A stretch of DNA of 64,000 nt from Muscardinus avellanarius (GCA_963383645.1 OY726559.1:121076239-121140238), one strand, 5' to 3'; numbered from the stretch's first letter, positions 22,034 to 33,519 are shown. Notes: a model not told the origin generated them from the sequence alone. Program-made: numbers and translations.

Positions 22034-23524
22034 GAACCGTCAGTTTGGGACTTCAGTTCTTCTACCCTAAATTAACATTTATTTAACCCCTAACAAGCAG
22101 TGGTAGTTAAAAAGGTTTAAAAAGAGTTTCGCCCTCAAGTTGTTTGAGTTCAGTGGGAAAGGCAAGTAAACTGGGGACTTCTATCTCGATCTGGGCGAGA
22201 AAGGCGAGTAGGAGTTGGCCAGGTAGCAAGGAGGAAAGGGTATTGTGTGTAGGTCAAAGATAAGCCCAAGGTTGGGGACAGGGCTGGGGATCGCTGTTCC
22301 CCTGCGTCCTTGTCGATGTTCCCATTCTCCCTAGGACCAGTTCGGAGCCTCCCCTGATTTCAGGCCACCCATCTCTTTACCTCTCTGAGAGAACTCCGTC
22401 ACAAACGCCTCTCTACTTCCTGCCAGCTTTATATTGACAGCTGCAAAATCGGGGAGCGGAGATTTCTTGGGACTCTGGACATTCCAGATTTAAACTATGA
22501 TAAACAGGGTTTGGCCGTGTATGGGGTGTAGGGTAGCGGAGCAAGAAAGGACTGGAGGGTAATCTCAGCGTTCTTCCTGGCCCAAGCAGCTGTGAGTGGT
22601 GGGTCCTTGGCCCCAGCGAGGAGACCTGTGGAGAGCGAGGCTTCAAAAGCCATGTCTCAGCTTCAGATAAGCTGTATCCACCTAGATGTCCCAGGGACAA
22701 AATTTTCCTTGTTGGAATCAAACTCTGCTTCTTCCCAGGCCTGAACCCCCTCCTCACAGCTTCCCCGTCCAGATGGAAGACCGCTCCACCACCCACCCAG
22801 TTGCTAAGCCACAGGCCGATCTTTGTTCCCTTTGATTTCCCTCTGTCTAAGCAGTTGAATTCCACCAGGACTACCAGTTTATTTGATGAGCCTCTACACA
22901 TCTCCATCCTCAGCGTTCAGTGTCACCCCCTCATCCTCACTCTGCTGACTGCGGTGTGACTTATTTCACTAAGAAAAGAAAAGCAACCAGACAAAAAACC
23001 TTCCCTTTCCCCAGCAGTGCCGCCATCACCCGGCTGCGCGGATGCCCGGGAGGCCTTCCTTCGGGTTACTGTGAATGCACATCCCCGTTCCTTCCCAAGG
23101 CCAGCCCTCCAGCTTTGCGTGACTCCTGCAATCACCATTTTTCTGCATTGTCAGTTTTCTCTTCCTACCACTTACTCCCATTAGCATACAAATACGCTGT
23201 AAAATCTCGTCTTCAACTTTTTTCTCCATGTCTTTGAACTAAGCCATTGTGCTTCTTTCCTTTAGAGAAAAAAAATTTTTAAAAAGTGTCATCCGATTCT
23301 TCCCAGTTTTTCTTGAGCCAGCTCTGATTAGGTATTCACCCCTCACCACTCCAGAGAAACAGCCCTTGTCAGAATAACCAGTGGCCTCTGCGTGGTCAAT
23401 GCAGTAGCCGGTTGTCAGTCTTCTTAGCTTCTCATCAGCATGCGTGGAATGTTGTCACTTGGCTTCCGTGACGAATACTCTTGACGGTCCTCCCGTTACT
23501 CAGCTTCGTTTTGCTCCCTTCTGT

Positions 23525-23695
23525 GTGGGGGTTTGAACCCAGGAACATTCTACCACTGAGCTATACCCCTAGCCCTTTTAATTTTTATCTTTGAACCAGT
23601 CTTGCTAAGTTGCTGAGGCTGACCTTGAACCTGGGATGCTCCTGTCTCAGCTTCTCAAGTTCTGAGATTACAGGTGTGAGCCACCACCCCTGTCT
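23525..23695 (-). repeat. B1-dID SINE
   Basis: The ID half starts gtttgaacccaggaacattc. The B1 half ends gagccaccacccctgtctg. Confidence 0.8.
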
Positions 23696-24432
23696 GAGTC
23701 GACCCTCCTCATCTCCACTCGTTGTCATCTGAAGCAATCCTGCATAGTGTCCTATGCAAATATCTCAGATCCTTCCCCTTGCCCTCCTCGCCTTGTGCTG
23801 AGGACCACGTAATGTCCTCCAGAAATTCCTATGCTGATGACCTGGCCCCTGGTACTCAGATACACTAAAGAAGCAAAGGTAAATGAGGTGGTATTGGTGG
23901 GCCCTGGTCCGGTATGACAGGTGCCCTTGTAAGAGGACACGGGCTCGGACAGGGAAGGCCTCATGAAGACGCCCTCTACGTGCCAGAGAGAGCCTTGTGG
24001 CCTGCATTGGATCTTGGACTTCTTTTTGGTTTCCAGCACTGTAAGGAAATAAATCTCCGTTGTCTCAGCCACTCAGTTTGTGGTGCTTGGTTATGGGGAC
24101 CCTTAAAAACCAATCCACTGGCCAGACAGAACTATATGTTAAGAAAAGGAAATTCCAAGTTCCACTTGTCTGGCCTCTTGGCACACATTATCCCAGCCCC
24201 TGACACATTCTCTTTGCCTGTCCAATCCCTGCGAGTCTGTAGGTCTGTCACGTGTCTTTTTACTTTCATTAGGGGGAATCCTTGTCTGTTATTGTGTATC
24301 TAGAGTCAAGTGCAGGGATTGGTACAAAGTACATTTTAGCAAACCTACTGAAAGAATAAATGGTTTCCGGACTCAAGAATGAAAGGTGACGTCTGTGCAC
24401 TTCCCCTGCCTGCCACTAGGGGGAAGCCTGGG

Positions 24433-24930
24433 GCAAAGGAAAACACCGGACAGTAGCTGGGTTCAAATTCCCACCTGTGCTTGTTTCTCTGAACCTTGGA
24501 CTGGGAGTTTCTGAGCCTGTTTTTTGTCTCACATAAAATGGGTTAAGTTGTACGTAGTGATCAGGTTCGTGAGAACTGAGAAGACGGTAGCGCCTTCAAA
24601 TGTGCTTCTGTTCCTCCTTTCTCATTTCTCCCTGCTTCTCAATAGATTCTTAGCTGTGGTAGCTTTCCTCATCTGGAAGGGAGCCTTCTGGAATGTCCTC
24701 CACTCTCTGCAGGTGGCACCTCCTCTCTGCCCACCCTTCCTAGGCAGTGCACCCCTGTGCAGGTGATTTGGAGTCCGGGCCCTGGCTTCTTCCCTCACCG
24801 GTTGTGTGGCAGTGGGCCAGTCATTTAACTGTCGTGGGCTTATGTTTTTCCACCTACACCACAGGGATGTTAACGTTTACTTCCATGATCCTTTGCCTGA
24901 GGTGGAGGTAAAAGCGCTTTATGAACTCCT
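24433..24930 (+). repeat. Two MIR-like fossils
   Basis: At about 24440-24570 (gggttcaaattcccacctgt ... cataaaatgggtt) and 24758-24930 (gatttggagtccgggccctg ... gtgtggcagtgggccagtca). Both follow the MIR order of diagnostic segments. Confidence 0.55.
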
Positions 24931-25016
24931 AACCCGCCCCTGGCCTTGACTCTTTCCCTGAGAACAGAGCGCTGCCAAAGCTCAGCTTCAGAGGGTGTTT
25001 GGCCTCGGATGGCAGC

Positions 25017-25062
25017 GCCGAGGGCGGAGAGTGTGCACTGCCGAGGGCGGAGAGTGTGCACT
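25017..25062. repeat. 23-bp tandem duplication
   Basis: Two exact copies of a 23-bp unit beginning gccgagggcggagagtgtg, at 25017-25039 and 25040-25062. Confidence 0.93.
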
Positions 25063-25544
25063 GCTCCGCACCAGACACGCTGACCTGGCCTGGGCGTGCG
25101 TGATGACGTCAGCCCCAGTGCGGGTGGCTCTCCAGTCAGTGGAGAGAAGTGACCGTCGCTAGACAAGACCAGTCACTGCTCTGTACTAATTCTCCCTGAG
25201 CACTTGCTCCTGGATAGTTGAATAAAGAGGGCAACAAGGTGCCACAACCCAGAGGGCCCACCCAGAGAGTGGGGGAGACTCCGCAGGCCTGGGAGCAAGG
25301 GGCCAGCGGCTTGACCTGCTTGCCTTCGCTGTAAGAAACCATGGCACCCTCTTCCTCTGCCGGGGTCCTCTGGGGCACTGCCTAGCCACCTGCAATAAAG
25401 CCGGGAGTAAAGGGCCGCTGCTCTGTTTACTGTATGCCAGGGTATCCTTTTCCGCTTTGGAGCTAGAGCCGTGGCTCCTGGGCTGCTAGGCAGGGGCCCT
25501 TCAGCTGGGGGAGCGCTTGCTCCAGAATGTGCTCAGCCCAAGCC

Positions 25545-25558
25545 CTGCCCTCTAGTGG
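25545..25558 (-). promoter_or_regulatory. CTCF-like motif
   Basis: On the minus strand it reads CCACTAGAGGGCAG, a full match to CCASYAGRGGGCRS. It lies in unique sequence 4 kb downstream of ACP6 and points away from the plus-strand motif at 43.3 kb. A weaker plus-strand relative, CCACTAGGGGGAAG, with one mismatch, is at 24413-24426. Confidence 0.6.
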
Positions 25559-25694
25559 CCGAGGAGCCTTGGCCTTTTGCCCCAGGCCCTCCACCCTGTC
25601 AGCCTCTAGCTGAGAACATTTTCCAAATAGAAAGCATGCCTTCTCATTTATCCTTTCTCTCTGCCCTGAAATGTACCTTTTTCCTGAAAAAAGT

Positions 25695-25697
<3 letters not shown>

Positions 25698-25746
<49 letters not shown>
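25698..25746. repeat. GT microsatellite
   Basis: About 24 GT units. Confidence 0.95.
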
Positions 25747-25748
<2 letters not shown>

Positions 25749-25804
25749 GGGGTGAGGGAGTCACCATTTCTGAAGCAAAGGTCCAAACTAAGCCTGAGAA
25801 CCCA

Positions 25805-26090
25805 AGAGAGCACTGATTTTGGAGTCATGAGCCCAAGACCTATCCCTGTATGTACTGAATGTATGACCTTGGGCAAGTTCATTAACTTCCTGTTAATGAG
25901 TGTGTAAAGCTGGAGGTGTAGCTCAGTGGTAGAGGCCCAGGGTTCAATCCTTAGCACTGCAAAAATAAGTAAAAATCTATATATCCACACTTGTAAAATG
26001 AGACTTTAATATACCACCTCCGTCACAGTGGAAGCAGTCGTATGCATTAGGTACATAAAGCGCTTCCCAAGATGAAGTGTTATACAGATG
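25805..26090 (+). repeat. MIR-like fossil interrupted by an ID element
   Basis: The left part (ttttggagtcatgagcccaa ... gaccttgggcaagttcatta) and right part (cttgtaaaatgagactttaa ... tacataaagcgcttcc) are consecutive in MIR. The ID monomer at 25909-25965 separates them. Confidence 0.65.
25909..25965 (+). repeat. ID SINE monomer
   Basis: gctggaggtgtagctcagtg, gtagag, then ccagggttcaatccttagca and an A-rich tail: the tRNA-derived ID unit without a B1 half. Confidence 0.75.
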
Positions 26091-26099
26091 TAAGGTACT

Positions 26100-26256
26100 G
26101 CCAGGTGCTGTGGTGCATCCTATAATCCCACCTACATGGGAGGCTGAGGCAGGAAGATGGCAAGTTCAAGGCCAGCCTAGGCAACTTAGTGAGACACTGG
26201 TCTCAAATAAAAGCGCTGGGGGTCTATTTCAGTGATAGAACACCCCTAAGTACGTA

Positions 26257-26307
<51 letters not shown>

Positions 26308-26333
26308 GGTACTGCTCCTATTGCCACAGAAGC

Positions 26334-26376
<43 letters not shown>

Positions 26377-26560
26377 GCTAGGGATTGAACCAGTGGCATT
26401 CTGCCTTTGAGCTATATACTTTGAACCCTATTTTTTTTATTATGAAATAGGGTATCGCTAAGTTGCTGAGGGCTTTGCTAAGTAGTTGAGGCTGCTTGAA
26501 ACCTGCTATCCTCTTGTCTCAGCCTCCCAAGTACTAGGTTTCCAGCAGTGTGCCATCTGC
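26100..26560. repeat. Facing B1-dID SINEs with CA and GT microsatellites between
   Basis: A plus-strand copy (26100-26250) runs into (CA)n at 26262-26304. A minus-strand copy (26374-26560) is preceded by (GT)n at 26335-26373. The two microsatellites are the two SINE tails. Confidence 0.82.
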
Positions 26561-26929
26561 CTCTTTTTGGCTCCTCCTGAGCGTTCTTCAGGCAGCTCTG
26601 GGCCTCCAGCACCCATTCCTGATGGCGTGCCATTCCGTGGCAAGATCTTGGGACTGATAGGTCATCTGTTGTAGGGTTGTTAAAGCCGCACAAGGTCAAG
26701 GTCGACAAAAGAAATATCTGTATTGCTCAGTCAAAAGCCAGGTATTTGAATTCCAGATCTACCACTTTTCTGGGCCCTGGGCAATTCCCCCCACCACCAC
26801 CATCGGCAGAGTCTTGGTTGCATGTTAAGGGAGATGATGCTGTCTGTTGGGATGGGGTGGCATAGGGTGGGTGTAATTACCTATTTTAAATCCACATCTT
26901 GAATTTGGGGTGTAAAGAAACTACAGTTC

Positions 26930-27088
26930 AGCTGGGCATGGTGGCATACACCTGTAATCCCAGTACTTGGGAGGCTAAGTGGAGGATCACAGGTTCGAGG
27001 CCAGCCTCAGCAATTTACCGAGGCCCTCTGCAATTTAGTGAGACCCTGTTTCAAAATAAAATAAATAGGGCTGGGGGTGTAGCTCAGA
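26930..27088 (+). repeat. B1-dID SINE, 3' truncated
   Basis: Starts agctgggcatggtggcatac and stops within the ID half at gtagctcagatga. Confidence 0.8.
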
Positions 27089-27835
27089 TGAAGATAGAAA
27101 ACCAACCGCAAGAACCAAGAAAAATCAATCCCAGAATCAAGGAAAAGCAAAGCAAAGTGGAATTGGAACTGTATGCCCAGAAGCTCAGGTCTCTTCCTGT
27201 GGCGCGGACATGCTGAAGGCGAGTGGATGCTTTAAAACCAAAGGTACAGTCAACTAAAGCAGAAGGGAAGGAGTGCGGCCGGGCCGGCGGTGGGGCGTTT
27301 TTCTCTGAGGAAGCCTTTCACACAGAGAGAATCAAAGTCTCACAGGTAAGGGAAAGATGTAAGGAAACGGGCCGCCCTGAATCACTGCGGAGGGCAGTAT
27401 TCATCAGAGAATTAATTTGGAAGGAAACAGAGTATGAAATGGCACTAAGGCTTTCAACTCGGCCCCGTGGTCTGAGAGCCCCGGGCGGCGCTGCCGAGGC
27501 TTGCCGAACCGGCCCAGCCTGGAGCCACCTCCGAAAGCAGCCGGGCGCCCAGAGACCACAAATCGCCGAGCTCAGGAGGAACCGATTGAGTGTGTAATTA
27601 AGGGGAGGGTTGTATAACACTTGGGTAAGTAGAACTTGATGGGCTCAAACCAGCAGGGCTTCTGGGGGTTGACAGAGCGGCCCCCGCAGCTATTAGCAAC
27701 TGATGCCAAATGTGAAAAGGTAGACCGGGCGCACCTGGGCCTGCGAAGAGGAGGGCCGAGACTGGAGGGGAGAGGCCGAGGAGTGTTTGGAGCCTAGGCC
27801 CTAGGAGGGAGGGAGTAGAGGAGCAATGGAGAATC
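27089..27835. other. GC-rich intergenic block with no recognised content
   Basis: Includes gagtgcggccgggccggcgg and CpG-containing segments, with an open frame at 27223-27597 (124 codons). The protein resembles no family I know, and neither promoter nor splice context supports it. Confidence 0.35.
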
Positions 27836-27837
27836 CC

Positions 27838-27935
27838 CCTGGAAAGTGAAAACCAGAGAGGCTGTGACTTGGCCAAGACCACACAGCAGGATGGAGATTG
27901 AAAGTTTTGCCGCGTGGGTATAAAGCCAGTGTGTC
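27838..27935 (-). repeat. MIR-like fossil
   Basis: gaggctgtgacttggccaag, accacacagcaggatggaga resembles the antisense MIR core. Confidence 0.5.
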
Positions 27936-28019
27936 CTGCTATATCCCATCGGTGGCCAGGACCAGAAGGACTTGGAGTGTCAAGGGGGTGTCCTTCCTTT
28001 ACTGTGGGAATCAGGATTT

Positions 28020-28435
28020 TTTTTTTTTTTCGGTACTAGAGATGGAACCCAGGGCCATTCTACCTCTGAACTACACCCCCAGCCTTGTTTCTTATTCTTT
28101 ATTTTGAAACAGGATCTCACCGAGTTGTAAAGGGCCTCCCTCACTAAGTAGCTGAAGCTGGCCATCCTCTGTCTCAGCCTCCCAAATGCTGGGATTACAA
28201 GCGTGCGCCACCACGCCCGGCAGGAAATATTTCATGCTATAATTTTGTGTGTGTGGTACTGAGGATTCAACCCAGGTGCATTCCCAGCTCTTTTTTAACT
28301 TCTCTTTGTGTGGAAACAGGGTCTTACTAGTTTGCTGAGAGACTCATTAAGTTGCTGAGGCTATCCTCGAACCTATGATCCTCCTGTCTCAGCCTCCCAA
28401 GATTTACAGGCATATGGCACTCTGCCCAGCTCATA
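28020..28435 (-). repeat. Two B1-dID SINEs
   Basis: Copies at about 28020-28222 and 28240-28432, in the same orientation. Confidence 0.82.
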
Positions 28436-28734
28436 AAATAATCTTTTTATGGTATATTTAGGCAAGATGGGTATGTGTAGGCTGGATACTGAAAAAATTA
28501 GGCATGCTGGGAACTGATTGAATACCATAGCCCACATTCCTAGTGTATAAAGGGCCTCGCGTGATCGGCGGCCTCTCCAACCTCATCCCTATCACATTCC
28601 CTTTTGTTCTCCCAGACCTTGGGAAGCTGACCCTTCCATGGCATTCAGATCTCCACTTAAAGATCGCTCTTTCTCACATGGGAATGTTACGTGCATGGTT
28701 AACTTAGTAGTTGTTTTCAGGCAGACACAATATC

Positions 28735-29400
28735 CGCCCAGTGGTAAGCACACGGCTCTGGAGGCAGAATACCGAGGCTCCATCCTTCAGGCCCACACAG
28801 ATGTGAGTCGAGCATGTGAACTAACTACTCTTGTGCTTCAGTACACTGAATCTATAAAATGGGAACGCTAATAGCATTCGCCACTTAAGGTTTTGTGAAA
28901 AATAGACACATAAAGTGCTTTTGTTTTTGCTTTTATGGTCATGAGGATTGAACTCAGGGACTTTCTATCTCCAGGCCACACTCCCAGACCTATTTATTTG
29001 TTTGTTTGTTTATTTATTTATTTGTTTATTTGGTGGTACTGGGCTTCCTGGAAGCCCTTCTACCTCTGGGCTACACTCCCAGACCGATTTTGTATTTTTT
29101 TATTTGGAAGCAGGGTCTCTTAAGCCAGCAAGGCTGGCTCCAAACCAGCGCGATCCTCCTGTCTCCGCCTCCCAAGCGCAGGGATTACAAGCGTGCACCA
29201 CCACACCCGGCTTTATTTTTTATTTTTAAACAGGGTCTTTCTAAGTTGCTGAGGCTGGCCTCGAACCTGTGATTCTCTTGTCTCTGCCTCCCAAGTACTG
29301 GGATTATAGGTGTGTGCCACCACACCTGGCTACATAAAGTATTTAGAGCAATGCCTGTCACATCGGAAATGCTTAGTAAATGTTAGTTAGCTCTTATTTA
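28735..29400 (+). repeat. MIR-like fossil split by a SINE nest
   Basis: The left part is 28735-28920 (cggctctggaggcagaatac ... aatctataaaatgggaacgc). The right part, 29332-29400 (gagcaatgcctgtcacatcg), continues the consensus. acataaagt flanks the inserted block at 28908 and 29332. Confidence 0.65.
28924..29331 (-). repeat. B1-dID SINE split by a young hairpin-type B1-dID
   Basis: The outer ID half is 28932-28998 and the outer B1 half 29213-29331. The inner young copy (29033-29212) follows a TTTG/TTTA run. Confidence 0.82.
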
Positions 29401-29673
29401 TTTTTTATTATCCTCTCCCATTCTGTGATATACAGGCACCCTGTCTGGTTTGGTCATTGTTGTAAGCTGTGGACACACTGTGTATGGACACCATGACCTG
29501 CCTCATGGTAGGGGGTCAACACATACTTACTGAACAAATCTGATGAATTAATGAAGGTGTTCGTGTTTCTTCAGGGAGGTGTTTCATGCCTCTGCCATTT
29601 TTTTTAGTGATTTGTATTAAATATAACTGAATAAAGATAAAGTACAGACTGGTCATATTCACTGAACTTCGAG

Positions 29674-29676
<3 letters not shown>

Positions 29677-29719
<43 letters not shown>

Positions 29720-30085
29720 CTTATTATTTTTAATTTTTAATTTTTATTATTTTATTTTTATTATTTTTTTAGGGTCTGGGGATGGAACCCAGAGACATTT
29801 GACCTCCGAGTACACCCTCTGCCCAATTTTTTATTCTTTATTTTGAAACAGGGTCTCACTGAGTTGCGACGAGCCTCACTAAGTAGCTGAGGCTGTCTGT
29901 GAACCGCGATCCTCCGGTCTCAGCCTCCCAAATGCTGGGATTATAAGCGTGCTCCACCACGCCTGGCTTATTTTTTTGTTTTGAAACAGGGTCTTGCTAA
30001 GTTGCTAAGGTTGTCTTTGAACCTGCAATCCTCCCGTTTCAGCCTCCCAAATGCTGGGATTACAGGAGTGCACCACTACACCCAG
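29677..30085 (-). repeat. GT microsatellite and two B1-dID SINEs
   Basis: (GT)n at 29677-29717, an AT-rich stretch, a complete copy (about 29770-29967), then a B1 half only (29968-30085). Confidence 0.8.
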
Positions 30086-30184
30086 GTGGGTGTAGCAGAT
30101 AACTCCATGAATGAACGAATAGACAACCCGTGTATTAGATACGTTTGTGCTGATGTTTTTGGATCCTAGGCCAGATAGTATAAG

Positions 30185-30620
30185 ATGAAACCTAACAGAG
30201 ATAAATGCAGGGCTCTAATCTTGGGTCCTCCAAATGCCCACAATTGGATAGGGGTTTCAAGGAGCAATTTGTTCAGGGTGAATCAATACCATGACGTGTC
30301 ACTCAAAATCCTAAGTGTGCAGGGGCCGTCCTGGCCCCTGGAAGGCTGGGCGCGATGGCCCTGTTCACGGGCACAGCTCAGATCCACCCGGGGAGCTGTG
30401 CTCAGATCGGGGTTCAGACCATGATAGCAGAGATGGACAAATCGTCAGCTGCGGAAGAACCATGCAAAGGGAGGGATCAAAGGGACTGAGGGCACAGCGG
30501 ATATATCAAACACTTGACTTATGTGGGCCCCGAGGACCACACTCGGGCCAGAACGTGTAAGTGACGAGCAAACGAAGCCTCGAGTTCAATATAAGGAAGG
30601 TCTTTGAAATGATCTGAGTG
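30185..30620 (+). repeat. Possible CR1/L3-type LINE fossil
   Basis: gagataaatgcagggctcta with atcttgggtcctcc, and further on gagttcaatataaggaagg, resemble in order parts of the reverse transcriptase 3' region of mammal-wide CR1-like LINEs. The match is weak and from memory. Confidence 0.3.
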
Positions 30621-31142
30621 GAGTATGGATGAATCGGGGACTCCGTGGCCAGTGGACTATGAACTTACTCTGGCATCCAACCCGAGCGAGGTGGGGTCAA
30701 GCCCCGGCCAGCCCCAGCCTACCCAAGAGCCTGGGTTCTGAGATCCCCAGCGCCCTTCTCTCCCTCTCAGCAGTTTGAGTCAGAGGAGGGCCTCATTTAG
30801 CGTTTCATGTGGTCAGAAGTGAGGTTTGGTCCTCTAATTTGATGGTTTGAACTTTAAAGGAGGAGGAGAGGGCTGCTTGGGAATCTGGTGACCCCAGTGT
30901 CACCCTATTGAAAGCGTGGCTCCATCCCCACCTGGGGCACCGGGCTCTGGGCCTCTGGGGAGCAGTGGCCTGGGGAAACTTCCTGTCGCCCAGCCCCCAT
31001 CCCATCTGGGAGTTCCACCCTGTCACCACTTTCTGTAAGGGTTTTCTGTGCCATCTCGTAGCCCCAGGAGAGCAGCCAGAGAACTCTCTGGGTCTCCCTT
31101 CTGAGAGAAGAAATACTAGGCAGTTTTGTTTTGTTTGTTTTT

Positions 31143-31815
31143 TTTTGTACTAGGGATTGAACCCAGGGGCATTCTACCTCTGAGCTATACCCCCAGCCCT
31201 AGTAGCTGAGGCTGGCTGCAAACCTGTGATCCTACTCTCTCAGCCTCCCAAATACACAAACATGAGCCACCACACCCAGCAAGAAACACAAGTTTTGACT
31301 TCAGCTAGACCTTCCCAATGCCCAGCCAGTGTATCTTGTCAAGTTTTGTTTGTTTGTTTGTTTTGGGTACAAGGGATGAAACCCAGGGGCCTTCTACCTC
31401 AGGGCTACACCCCCAGACCTTTTTAAAAAATATCTTTGGAAACAGGATCTCACTAAGTTGCTGAGGGCCTCACTAAGTTGCTGGGGGTGGCCATGAACCT
31501 CTGATCCTCCTGCCTCAGCCTCCTAAGTACTGGGACTACACGTGAGCTGCCACACCCAGCAAGAAACACAGTTTTGACTCCAGCTAGATCCTCTTCCCTC
31601 AACACCCAGCCAGTGGATCTTGTCAGGTTTCGTTTTGTTTTTGTACTAGGGATGGAACCCCGGGGCCTTCTACCTCTGGGCTACACTCCCAGACCTAATT
31701 TTAAGATCTATTTAGAAACAGGATCTCACTAAGTTGCCGAGAGCCTTACCAAGTCGCTGCCACTGGTTGCCAACCTGCAATCTTCCTGTCTCAATCTCCC
31801 AAGCGTGCACCACCA
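31143..31815 (-). repeat. Three B1-dID SINEs within a tandem duplication
   Basis: SINEs at 31143-31280 (internally deleted), 31365-31560 and 31640-31815. A roughly 70-bp non-SINE segment starting aagaaacaca, containing agttttgact, agctaga and cccagccagt, follows both of the first two (31281-31347 and 31561-31631). That is far too long for a target-site duplication. Confidence 0.8.
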
Positions 31816-31829
31816 GCACTTTTATTTTT

Positions 31830-32035
31830 TATTTATGGTAGTACTGGGGATGGAGCCCAGGAGCTTTTCTACCTCCAGGCTGTACTCCCAGACCTATTTT
31901 ATACTTTATTTGGAAACAGGGTCTCACTAAGTTGCTGAGAGCGTAAGTAGCTGAGGCTGGCTTTGAACCTGTGATCCTCCTGTCTCAGGCTCCCAAGTGC
32001 TGGGATTACAAGCCTGCGCCACCACGCCCGGACCA
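31830..32035 (-). repeat. B1-dID SINE
   Basis: Flanked by accaccagc at 31809 and 32032. Confidence 0.85.
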
Positions 32036-32619
32036 CCAGCGCTTTTGAATCCACTCAGTAGAGTAGTCGCTTGTCTTGTATCGAGAGCACCGAGCTGACT
32101 CTCCAAAGGGCTCCGATAACTCCTACAAAGCACGCACCAGTATGTTAGCTGCAATGCTTTCACTGGAACCTGCGGCCCCTGAAGTGATGCTCAGAGATCA
32201 GGGTCAAAGGCAGGAGGCTCCGCCTCGGACCCAGCTGCTCACTGGCCTCCTCTGGCGTGGCCCCTTGGTCTTCCTCACCCAGTGGCAGCTGCGTCCTTTC
32301 ACCCCAGGCCCCTTCCTCTCCCGAAGCCGCTTTGCCCGCTCCCATTCCTTCCCACTTCTTGAAATATTCTTGCCATAGAGGGCGGGCCTTCTCTAGTGTC
32401 CAACCTCTCCCACCCAGTAGTTCCTTCCTCTGTCTTAAACTAGTATTTCCGTTGTCTTAGCCTTTGCTTATTTTGGCCTTGCTTCTAACTACCACCTTAC
32501 TTCCCTTGCCCTGAACTGCCAAACCCAGCCAAGGTGCCCAGGGTGGTCACATTCATAGGAAGTAGGAAGGTGGTGGCCAGGGTCTGGGGAGGAAAGAATG
32601 GGAAGCTGGGTCTTGTTTT

Positions 32620-32965
32620 GTTTTGGTGCTGGAGATTGAACCCAGGGGCATTCTACCTCTGAGCTACACCACCAGTACAGTTTTTATATTTTTATTTGGA
32701 AACAGGGTCTCTTAAGCCTGCAGGGCTGGCTTCGAACCAGCGCGATCCTCCTGTCTCGGCCTCCCAAGCGCGGGGATTACAAGCCTGCGCCGCCACGCCC
32801 GGCGACCAGTACAGTGTTTTGTTTGTTTGTTTTTTATTTTGAAACAGAGTCTAAGTTGCTGAGGGCCTGGCTAAGTTGCTGAGGTTGGCTGTGTGCAAAC
32901 CTTCAATTTCTCCTGTCTCAGCCTCCCAAGTGCTAGGCTTACAAGCGTGCACCACTACGCCTGGC
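32620..32965 (-). repeat. B1-dID SINE containing an inserted B1 half
   Basis: The outer copy is 32620-32681 plus 32816-32965. The insert (32682-32804) is a hairpin-type B1 half alone, with no ID half, flanked by ACCAGTACAGT at 32671-32681 and 32805-32815. Confidence 0.85.
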
Positions 32966-33306
32966 TTAGGAAGTTTTTTAATGCGTATGGATACTCAACT
33001 GAAGTTGAGTATCATGAAAAGGTTCTGGAGATGGATGGTGGTGCTGGTTGCACAACAATGTGAATAATTACTGCCATGGTACCTTCATGTACGCTTAAAA
33101 ATGGCTAACATGGAAAATTATATGCAGTTTTTTTAACCACAATAAAAAGGTGAAAAAGGTACTTCTAATTGTGAACTTCAGAACTTTATTCTAGGCTCTT
33201 TGGTCACTTGGATGAATACTGTTAACAGCTTTGCTTTTGATACAAAATTAGAAGAACCAATGCAAAGCGTGTTAGAGTAAGTTTCTAAGATGTTAAGATT
33301 CTAGAA

Positions 33307-33504
33307 GGCCAGGCGTGGTGGCGCACGCTTGTAATCCCCGCGCTTGGGAGGCAGAGACAGGAGGATCGCGCAGGTTCGAAGCCAGCCTCGGTGGCTTAAG
33401 AGACCCTGTTTCCAAATAAAAAAAGTATAAAATAGGTCTGGGAGTGTAGTCCAGAGGCAGAAGGGCTTCCAGGAACCCCAGTTCCACCAAAAAAAAAAAA
33501 AAAA
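33307..33504 (+). repeat. Young hairpin-type B1-dID SINE
   Basis: Complete, with a long A-tail; exact target duplication AAGATTCTAGAA at 33295-33306 and 33505-33516. Confidence 0.93.
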
Positions 33505-33519
33505 AAGATTCTAGAACAC

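Noticed and set aside
24413..24426. Third CTCF-like motif, CCACTAGGGGGAAG
   Set aside because: It has a mismatch at the invariant C of the GGGC core, so it is too weak to call by itself.
25909..25965. tRNA-like sequence as a tRNA gene
   Set aside because: A tRNA-derived ID SINE with an A-rich tail; no cloverleaf can be completed.
20284..26373. Regular short repeats as a possible CRISPR-like array
   Set aside because: They are plain GT/CA microsatellites without spacers, in a mammalian genome.
26899..27216. Open frame running from a SINE into unique sequence
   Set aside because: About half of it is B1-dID sequence; no independent support for coding.
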